Source of the DNA: Halovibrio variabilis
GTDB lineage: Bacteria; Pseudomonadota; Gammaproteobacteria; Pseudomonadales; Halomonadaceae
DNA: 64,000 nt
Reading direction: 5' to 3'
NCBI RefSeq assembly: GCF_007991175.1
Contig: NZ_BJXV01000010.1
Location: forward strand, 1 to 64,000
In this document: positions 58,122 through 64,000 of the stretch, one piece after another
How positions within the stretch are numbered: position 1 is the first letter of the stretch
Layout: each line of letters begins with the position of its first letter
Made by a program: the position numbers and the translations under genes
Notes under the pieces: model-generated
What the model was told of the DNA's origin: nothing
Seen by the model: only the letters and a program-made list of their open reading frames with translations
The model's database searches: none

Positions 58122-59510
58122 ATGCGCCAGCCGTTAAGTCGCGAACTGAGCAATTTGTTGGAGCGTGGAAGGGATCGCCAGTTGCGCTTAGCGGTCACCG
58201 GTCTCTCCCAAGCGGGGAAAACCGCTTTTTTGACCTCGCTGGTTAATCAGCTGCGCCATGCAGGCGTCGAGGCGCGGCTCGATTTACTCCCCGCTGCCCG
58301 GGAAGGCCGCTTGTTGGGTGCCCAGCGGCTTAACCAACCCGACCTGGGTGTACCGCGGTTTCCCTACGACCCCGGCATGGCCGCGCTACGCGATTCGCCG
58401 CCGCGCTGGCCGGAACCCACACGTGGTATCAGCGAGTTACGCTTACAGCTGCGCTACCGCCCGGCCCGCAGCGGCTGGCTAACCCCTGAAATTGCCCACC
58501 TTACGCTGGACCTATTTGACTACCCCGGCGAGTGGCTGCTCGACTTACCGCTGCTGCAGCACGACTTTTACAGCTGGAGCCAAGCCCAAGCCCTGCATCA
58601 AGGCGAACAGCGCCGTGGCCTATTTAGCGAGTGGCTGGCGGCGGTAGAACAGCTCGACCCCGCTGGCGAAGCCGATGAAGCCCAGCTCGCTGCCCTAGCT
58701 GACGATTACGCCCAGGGTTTGCGCCGCGCCAAACAGGCGGGGTTTTCCGACTTACAGCCAGGGCGTTTTTTACTCCCCGGCGAACTGGAAGGCGCGCCGG
58801 TGCTGCAGTTTTTTCCACTGCCGCAGCTCGACGCCTCTCAAGAAGCGCTGGAAGCACTGCCCGCCAGCAGCCTTTACGCTACCCTGGCGGCACGCTTTCG
58901 CTACTATCAGCAGCAGGTGGTTAAGCCCTTTTATCGCGATCACTTCCGCCGTTTTGACCGCCAGATTGTGCTGGTGGATGTGCTTGGCGCGCTCAATGCC
59001 GGGCCTGAGCGGTTCGAAGACCTTTCCCGCGCGCTGCGCCAGTTAATGCACAGCTTTGACTACGGCAAGCGCAGCCTGCTCACGCGAATGTTCGCGCCTA
59101 AAATTGATCGCCTCGCGATTGCCGCCACCAAAGCGGACCACGTGACACCTGATCAGCACGGTCACCTGGTGCAGCTGTTAGAGGCCTTGCTGGCTGAACC
59201 GCTTAAAGACCTGCGCTTTGCCAATGTGCCGGTCAAAGCGCTCTCGCTGGCAGCCATTCGCGCCACCGAAGCCCGCGAGGTGACCCATGAAGGTAAGCGC
59301 TCACCAGCGCTACGCGGCACCACTCTGGAAGGCGAAGAGGTGCTGGTCTACCCCGGCGATGTGCCTAGCCGCCTGCCTAAAGCCGACTTTTGGCAGCAGC
59401 AGGGCTTCGACTTCCCCGGCTTTCGCCCCATGCACACCCCCTCAGAAGACCTGGATCATATCCGTATGGATGCCGCCATCGACTGGCTGATTGGAGATAA
59501 ACTGACATGA
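58122..59510 (+). CDS. ycjX: YcjX family P-loop protein
   Basis: P-loop NTPase family protein of 462 residues (E. coli YcjX 465). Walker A is GLSQAGKTAF (about 28-37). The switch region LDLFDYPGEWLLDLPLL near 130-146 and FDRQIVLVDVLGALNAGPE near 283 follow, with AATKADHV near 341 as the guanine-recognition region. In enterobacteria ycjX-ycjF belongs to the phage-shock (Psp) regulon, but no pspABC or PspF-type genes are in this window. It overlaps ycjF by four bases (ATGA). Confidence 0.93.
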   Translation: MRQPLSRELSNLLERGRDRQLRLAVTGLSQAGKTAFLTSLVNQLRHAGVEARLDLLPAAREGRLLGAQRLNQPDLGVPRFPYDPGMAALRDSPPRWPEPTRGISELRLQLRYRPARSGWLTPEIAHLTLDLFDYPGEWLLDLPLLQHDFYSWSQAQALHQGEQRRGLFSEWLAAVEQLDPAGEADEAQLAALADDYAQGLRRAKQAGFSDLQPGRFLLPGELEGAPVLQFFPLPQLDASQEALEALPASSLYATLAARFRYYQQQVVKPFYRDHFRRFDRQIVLVDVLGALNAGPERFEDLSRALRQLMHSFDYGKRSLLTRMFAPKIDRLAIAATKADHVTPDQHGHLVQLLEALLAEPLKDLRFANVPVKALSLAAIRATEAREVTHEGKRSPALRGTTLEGEEVLVYPGDVPSRLPKADFWQQQGFDFPGFRPMHTPSEDLDHIRMDAAIDWLIGDKLT

Positions 59511-60553
59511 CCGACCCACAGCCGCGTCGTCACTTTAAATTGGACGACAGCGACAGCCCCAAAGAAGCGGCTGACCCAGCGTCATCCCTGCGCCAGCGCG
59601 AGGCCTTTGCCAGCGCCAACGAGAGCCACCCCCTGGCCCCACTTCCGGAAGACAACGCGCTGCCAGCGGCCAGTTTAGGGGCGCCGCGCAAACGCCGCTG
59701 GGGGCTAATATTTGCCCTGGTTGGCGGTGCTGGGCTGGGTACCGCTGAGCTGATCACCGGCTTACCAGATGCCATGGCGCAATCACAATGGCTCACCATG
59801 GCCTGGCAGCTGTTCGGCATCAGCCTGATCGGTCTGGGGGGAATCTCGTTGCTCAAAGAGCTGGGCCGTTTGCGCCGCCTGAAACGCCACGACAAACTGC
59901 GCGGCGATCTTGCCGAGCTGCCACAGCGCTCTCCAAAACAAGCCCAGGCTATGGCCGGGCAGCTTAAGCGCCAACTCAAACTCGCCGACGATGACCCCCA
60001 CTGGCTGGCCTTTCAACGCGCCAGCCAGCCCCACCATAGTGGGGAGGAGATTCAGACGCTGCTGCGTTATCATCTGCTGGCACCACGTGACCGCGAAGCC
60101 CAGCGTTTAATAACCCGCATGTCCGGCGAAACCGCGATTATGGTGGCGATCAGCCCGCTAACGCTAGTGGATATGGCGCTGGTGGCCTGGCGCAGCTTAG
60201 CAATGGTCGATCGGCTCTGCCGCCTTTATGGGCTTGAACTAGGCTACGCCAGCCGACTGCGGCTGTTTCGAAACGTGCTTCACAATATGGCCTTTGCCGG
60301 GGCCAGCGAACTGGCCACCGACGCCAGTATGGATATGCTCTCGCTGGATTTAGCCGGGCGCCTTTCCGCCCGTGCGGGGCAGGGCTTGGCTACCGGCCTG
60401 CTGAGCGCGCGCTTAGGCCTGCGCGCCCAGCGCCTCTGCCGTCCGGTGCCCTTCAGCGCCGATGAGCAGCCCAAAATCGCTGATTTACGCCAAGATTTAT
60501 GGCGGCAGATTAAACGACTCGATAAAGAGCCTGCCCCCGCCCAACGCGCGTAG
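59507..60553 (+). CDS. ycjF: YcjF (UPF0283/DUF697) membrane protein
   Basis: Inner-membrane protein of 348 residues, the usual partner of YcjX. The N-terminal 65 residues are polar and acidic. Two helices follow (about 67-120), then a charged cytoplasmic region (KELGRLRRLKRHDKLRG) and a DUF697 domain around 205-300 with SGETAIMVAISPLTLVDM, where family members insert again. It is translationally coupled to ycjX. E. coli has tyrR next; here a terminator and the convergent gts cluster follow. Confidence 0.92.
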   Translation: MTDPQPRRHFKLDDSDSPKEAADPASSLRQREAFASANESHPLAPLPEDNALPAASLGAPRKRRWGLIFALVGGAGLGTAELITGLPDAMAQSQWLTMAWQLFGISLIGLGGISLLKELGRLRRLKRHDKLRGDLAELPQRSPKQAQAMAGQLKRQLKLADDDPHWLAFQRASQPHHSGEEIQTLLRYHLLAPRDREAQRLITRMSGETAIMVAISPLTLVDMALVAWRSLAMVDRLCRLYGLELGYASRLRLFRNVLHNMAFAGASELATDASMDMLSLDLAGRLSARAGQGLATGLLSARLGLRAQRLCRPVPFSADEQPKIADLRQDLWRQIKRLDKEPAPAQRA

Positions 60554-60576
60554 CGGTTAACTGGCTAATCACACGC

Positions 60577-60602
60577 TAAGGCGCCCCATCGTGGGCGCTT
60601 AC
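60577..60602. terminator. terminator between ycjF and gtsD
   Basis: GCGCCC and GGGCGC form a stem around CATCGT, extended by TAAG/CTTA across a one-base bulge. It lies between the convergent ycjF and gtsD stops, and the gtsD stop codon is inside its right flank. There is no T-run, so efficiency is uncertain. Confidence 0.5.
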
Positions 60603-61720
60603 GCGATACGCTGCTCGGTCTCGGCATCAAATAAGATCGCGCGGCCCATATCGACACGCAGCGACAAGCGCTCCCCGGCGACTACCGCGCATTTCGGTCC
60701 AACGCGAGCGGTTACTTCCTGTTCACCCAGCGGTAAGCGCAACAGTATATCGGCGCCGGTTGGCTCTACCACTGCAACGCTGGCGCTCAGCAGCGTTCCT
60801 TCGGCTTGCGAGGTTAACCGCTCATCTTCTTCGCTGAAGTGCTCCGGGCGCAGGCCAAGAATGACCGGCTGGTTAAGCCGCTCGGCCATGTCGGGAGCGA
60901 TACGCGCCTCCGGCCAGGGCAACACCAGTTCCTCCTCACCCGGCGTGGCAATCCGCAGTTGATAACCGCCGTTGCTATCTTCAAGCGTGGCGCGAATAAA
61001 GTTCATCGACGGCGAGCCCATAAAGCCGGCCACAAACATATCCACCGGGTTGTTGTAGACCTCATCCGGCGAGCCCAGCTGTAGAATATGACCGTCACGC
61101 ATCACCGCGATGCAGTCGGCCAGGGTCATGGCTTCGACCTGGTCGTGGGTGACGTAAACAATGGTGGTACCCAGGCGCTGGTGAAGCTTTTTGATTTCGG
61201 TGCGCATGTCCACGCGCAGCTTGGCGTCCAGGTTGGAGAGCGGCTCATCAAACAGATACACCTTTGGCTCCCGAGCCAGCGCCCGCCCCATGGCTACCCG
61301 CTGACGTTGCCCGCCGGAAAGCTGAGCAGGCTTACGCTCCAGCAGGTGAGTAATCTGCAGCAGATCGGCTACCCGCTCTACGGCGGCCTCCCGCTCGGCT
61401 TTGGGCACCTTGCGCATTTCCAGCCCAAAGCTGATGTTCTGGCGCACGCTCATGCTGGGATAGAGGGCGTAGGACTGAAATACCATGGCGATATCGCGAT
61501 CCGCGGGGGGGCGCCAGGTGACGTCTTCACCATCGATATAGATATTGCCGGACGTCACCGGCTCTAGTCCGGCGATAGCGTTCATCAGCGTGGACTTACC
61601 GCAGCCAGACGGCCCGACCAGAATCAAAAACTCGCCGGAATCGATTGAGATGCTGACGTCTTTGAGCACCCGCTCGCTACCGAACTCTTTGCGCACGTTG
61701 TGTATTTCTAACGCTGCCAT
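60599..61720 (-). CDS. gtsD: sugar ABC transporter ATP-binding protein, GtsD/MalK type
   Basis: ATPase of the CUT1 (UgpC/MalK) group, 373 residues. Walker A is GPSGCGKST (36-44), Q-loop [10 protein letters not shown], signature LSGGQRQRV near 135, Walker [17 protein letters not shown], and switch histidine in [12 protein letters not shown]. The C-terminal OB-like domain (about 240-373) is the usual regulatory part that can meet enzyme IIA-type partners. As last gene of a leftward gtsABCD order it energises the GtsBC channel. AGGA lies eight bases before the ATG, 34 bases after gtsC. Confidence 0.93.
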   Translation of the reverse strand: MAALEIHNVRKEFGSERVLKDVSISIDSGEFLILVGPSGCGKSTLMNAIAGLEPVTSGNIYIDGEDVTWRPPADRDIAMVFQSYALYPSMSVRQNISFGLEMRKVPKAEREAAVERVADLLQITHLLERKPAQLSGGQRQRVAMGRALAREPKVYLFDEPLSNLDAKLRVDMRTEIKKLHQRLGTTIVYVTHDQVEAMTLADCIAVMRDGHILQLGSPDEVYNNPVDMFVAGFMGSPSMNFIRATLEDSNGGYQLRIATPGEEELVLPWPEARIAPDMAERLNQPVILGLRPEHFSEEDERLTSQAEGTLLSASVAVVEPTGADILLRLPLGEQEVTARVGPKCAVVAGERLSLRVDMGRAILFDAETEQRIA

Positions 61721-61754
61721 AATGAAAATCCTATTTTTGTTAGGCTGTTAAAAA

Positions 61755-62633
61755 CTAGCCTTTAACGGAACCGGCAGTCAGCCCGCGCACGAAGTATTTT
61801 CCCGCCAGCACATACACCACCAGGGTGGGCAGCGCGGCAATCATCGCCGCCGCCATATCCACGTTGTACTCGCGCACGCCAGTGGAAGTATTGACCAAAT
61901 TATTGAGTGCCACGGTAACGGGCTGAGTGTTGTGGGCCGAAAACGCCACACCGAATAAGAAGTCGTTCCAGATCTGGGTAAACTGCCAAATCACTGAAAC
62001 CACAATAATCGGCGCGGAAACCGGCAGCAGAATGCGCCAGAAGATGCGGAAAAAGCCCGCGCCATCCAACTTCGCCGCCGATACCAGCTCGTTAGGGATA
62101 CCCACATAGAAGTTGCGGAAAAACAGCGTGGTGAAGGCAATACCAAATACCACATGCACCAGAATTAACCCGGCGCGGGAGCTGGAGATACCCAGCCAGC
62201 CCAGCGTTTGCGCCATGGGCAGCAGTACCACTTGGAAGGGAATAAAACAGCCAAACAGCATCAGCGCAAAGACTAATTCCGAGCCTTTAAAACGCCATTT
62301 GGTCAGCGCGTAGCCGTTGAGGGCACCAATCGTGGTGGAAATCAGCACCGCCGGAATCACAATCGCAAAGGAGTTCCAGAAGTAGCCACCGACGCCATCG
62401 CAGCGCATGCCGGTGCAGGCTTCTCCCCAGGCTTTCGTCCACGGCGCAAGGGTCGGGTTTTGCGGCAGCGACAGCAGCGACCCAGCACTGATTTCACTGA
62501 GAGGCTTCACCGAGGTCATCAGCATTACCACCAGCGGCAGGATATAAAACAGTGCGGCGAGTATTAGTACGCCGTAAAGCAGCCCTCGACTTAGCCGCGC
62601 AGCGGGCGTCTGACGACGAATCACATTAGCCAT
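61755..62633 (-). CDS. gtsC: glucose ABC transporter permease GtsC
   Basis: CUT1-family permease (MalG type) of 292 residues with six helices. It reads much like Pseudomonas GtsC: FYILPLVVMLMTSVKPLSEI, GYFWNSFAIVIPAVLISTTI, FTTLFFRNFYVGIPNELV, WQFTQIWNDFLFGV, VALNNLVNTSTGVREYNVDM and the C-terminal GKYFVRGLTAGSVKG. The EAA loop is ELVSAAKLDGAGFFRIFWRI. The start overlaps the gtsB stop by eight bases, which implies coupled translation. Confidence 0.94.
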   Translation of the reverse strand: MANVIRRQTPAARLSRGLLYGVLILAALFYILPLVVMLMTSVKPLSEISAGSLLSLPQNPTLAPWTKAWGEACTGMRCDGVGGYFWNSFAIVIPAVLISTTIGALNGYALTKWRFKGSELVFALMLFGCFIPFQVVLLPMAQTLGWLGISSSRAGLILVHVVFGIAFTTLFFRNFYVGIPNELVSAAKLDGAGFFRIFWRILLPVSAPIIVVSVIWQFTQIWNDFLFGVAFSAHNTQPVTVALNNLVNTSTGVREYNVDMAAAMIAALPTLVVYVLAGKYFVRGLTAGSVKG

Positions 62634-63552
62634 GCTTGCGGCTCCTTAATTCGGAGTAGAGGTAAGGAATTAAAATCGCCAACACGCCACCCAGCATTAG
62701 CATGGCACTGGCGGAGCCTAGGCCAATCTGAGCGCGGGTAAAGGCGTGGGCATACATAAAGGTGGCGGGTAGATCGGTGGCGTAGCCAGGCCCGCCGCCA
62801 GTGAGCGCCACGACCAAGTCAAAGCTCTTAATCGCGATATGGGCCAAAATCATCACTGCGCTAAACACTACCGGGCGCAGGCACGGCATCACCACGCGCA
62901 GATAAATCCGCGGCAGGCTGGCGCCATCCAACTGGGCCGCTTTGATAATGCTGTCGTCGATACCTCTGAGCCCGGCTAAAAATAGCGCCATCACAAAGCC
63001 TGACGCCTGCCACACGGCGGCAATCACCAAGGTATAAATCGCCATGTCCGGGTCAGTAATCCAATCGAACCGAAATGACTCAAACCCCCAGCTCTGCACC
63101 ATGGCCTGGATACCTAACTGCGGGTTCAGCAGCCATTTCCACACCACACCGGTGACAATAAAAGAGAGCGCCATGGGGTAGAGGTAGATCGTGCGCAGCG
63201 CGCCCTCCTGACGAATTTTCTGATCGAGCAGTATCGCCAGCAGCGCGCCAATCGCCAGGCAAATAACGACGAACAGCACGCCAAAAATCATCAGGTTGGT
63301 AGACGCCACCCACCAGCGTTCGTTTTGCATTAGCCGGGCATACTGACCAAAGCCGACAAAGTCATAGCTGGGCAGCATGCGCGAACTGGTGAGCGAGAGT
63401 ACAAAGGTCCACAACATAAAGCCGTACACAAAGAACAGCGAAATCGCCACCGACGGTGCCAGCACCAAGCGTGGCAGCCACGCCTGAAAACCGCCGGATG
63501 GCGTCGGCCGTTTAGCGACAGGAGCCAAGTCCGTCGCAGGGGTATTTTTCAT
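62626..63552 (-). CDS. gtsB: glucose ABC transporter permease GtsB
   Basis: CUT1-family permease (MalF type) of 308 residues from the ATG at 63552. Six helices begin near residue 35 (LVLAPSVAISLFFVYGFML). The EAA loop is DDSIIKAAQLDGASLPRIYLRVVMP near 200-224. The frame is open a further 117 bases upstream, but that stretch includes a hairpin and reads poorly as protein, so MKNTPATDLAP is preferred; no clear ribosome site is seen for any candidate. It forms the channel with GtsC. Confidence 0.9.
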   Translation of the reverse strand: MKNTPATDLAPVAKRPTPSGGFQAWLPRLVLAPSVAISLFFVYGFMLWTFVLSLTSSRMLPSYDFVGFGQYARLMQNERWWVASTNLMIFGVLFVVICLAIGALLAILLDQKIRQEGALRTIYLYPMALSFIVTGVVWKWLLNPQLGIQAMVQSWGFESFRFDWITDPDMAIYTLVIAAVWQASGFVMALFLAGLRGIDDSIIKAAQLDGASLPRIYLRVVMPCLRPVVFSAVMILAHIAIKSFDLVVALTGGGPGYATDLPATFMYAHAFTRAQIGLGSASAMLMLGGVLAILIPYLYSELRSRKHG

Positions 63553-63593
63553 GGGAGGTGTCTCTAATGGAGAAGTGTCCTTGCCAAGCAGCA

Positions 63594-63620
63594 TAGGCGC
63601 CGCCGTTGCGACGGCGCCTA
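63594..63620 (-). other. intercistronic hairpin between gtsA and gtsB
   Basis: TAGGCGCCG and CGGCGCCTA form a perfect 9-base stem around a nine-base loop, 24 bases after the gtsA stop and 42 bases before gtsB. With no T-run, it looks like an mRNA-stabilising or partially attenuating hairpin, a common feature after binding-protein genes. Confidence 0.65.
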
Positions 63621-63643
63621 CTAAAACGGCGGTAAGCTTAGCG

Positions 63644-64000
63644 CTAGAAAGAGGCCGCTTGGGCAGCACTCACCATCCGTTCTGCTGCTTCTTCAGCGGG
63701 CATATCGGCATCGTTGAAGTAGTTGGTCACCACGTCGAAAATAGCACCCTGAATATCCGCGCGAACCGCCATACCGTGGGCCATACTCGGCACTAAGCCA
63801 CCCTCTTCGGCGGTACGCTGGAAATCGGCCAGGGACTGCTGGGCACAGCTATCGAATTCGCTCATGTCCAGATCAGGACGCGCCGGAATCGAACCTTTGG
63901 CAAGGTTGAACGCTTCTTGGAAGGTGGGTTCAAGCACTAAACGCGCCAACGCTTGCTGCGCTTCACGCTCCTCGTCGTCGCTGACCCGGAACATGGCCAG
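63644..64000 (-). CDS. gtsA: glucose ABC transporter substrate-binding protein GtsA (C-terminal part)
   Basis: The last 118 codons of a sugar-binding protein; the rest lies beyond the window and the frame is open to the edge. The segment resembles the C-terminus of Pseudomonas GtsA: FNLAKGSIPARPDL, FDSCAQQSLADFQRTA, GLVPSMAHGMA and QGAIFDVVTNYFND. It is first of the leftward gtsABCD set. The internal ATG at 63994 is not a start. Glucose or mannose is the expected ligand. Confidence 0.9.
   Translation of the reverse strand: MAMFRVSDDEEREAQQALARLVLEPTFQEAFNLAKGSIPARPDLDMSEFDSCAQQSLADFQRTAEEGGLVPSMAHGMAVRADIQGAIFDVVTNYFNDADMPAEEAAERMVSAAQAASF

Overview
The window looks like chromosomal DNA of a Halomonas-like gammaproteobacterium (Halomonadaceae). 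This is inferred from gene content and order, not from a database search. It carries a large NAD-dependent glutamate dehydrogenase, a monomeric NADP isocitrate dehydrogenase, a long Pseudomonas-type isocitrate lyase, a GtsABCD-type glucose transporter and a TRAP transporter. Several gene strings match well-known gammaproteobacterial order (rluE-nudJ-mnmA-hflD-purB; ftsK/lolA/rarA; ycjX-ycjF). Coding density is high. I see no prophage, insertion sequence, CRISPR array, rRNA or tRNA gene. Most of the window is core genome with a few accessory spots: a RelBE-type module, a nickel uptake cluster, REP-like repeats and some unrecognised proteins.

Layout. 1-5 kb: TRAP transporter (TakP-like binding protein, DctQ, DctM) followed by a YwrD-type gamma-glutamyltransferase. 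5-9 kb: msrB, a YlqF-type permuted GTPase, alaA, and htpX behind a sigma32-like promoter. 8.9-11.4 kb: RelE/RHH toxin-antitoxin, pdxB, a standalone WGR-like protein and a glutaredoxin-like protein. 11.4-15.3 kb: rlmKL, rmf with a structured leader, a 15-bp tandem repeat and pyrD. 15.4-25.4 kb: gdhB, trmA, murI, a degenerate hemerythrin-like protein, rarA and lolA. 25.6-34 kb: ftsK, then the bacterial N-degron set aat, bpt, (infA), clpA, clpS. 34-42.6 kb: icd, rluE, nudJ, mnmA, hflD, purB, roxA and a GNAT acetyltransferase. 42.8-46.3 kb: aceA, a SlyB-like lipoprotein, a small membrane protein and a His-tailed SlyD-like FKBP. 46.3-51.7 kb: nikR diverging from nikABCDE across a perfect NikR-type operator. 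51.7-56.8 kb: REP-like repeats, an MFS carrier, an NlpC/P60 lipoprotein, an 821-residue protein with repeated DUF1266-like segments, and a GlsB/YeaQ protein. 57-60.6 kb: yeaD, a tiny membrane protein, ycjX and ycjF. 60.6-64 kb: gtsD, gtsC, gtsB and the 3' end of gtsA, all leftward and cut by the window edge.

How the genes work together. icd and aceA encode the two enzymes that compete for isocitrate, and gdhB and alaA link glutamate and alanine to central carbon. aat, bpt, clpS and clpA form a complete route from N-terminal leucine or phenylalanine tagging to ClpAP delivery. nikR, its operator and nikABCDE are a self-contained nickel homeostasis unit. I found no clearly new multi-gene system. 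The least explained items are the 821-residue DUF1266-like protein, the standalone WGR protein, the rmf leader, and the dispersed REP-like element, one copy of which supplies the stop codon of the MFS gene.
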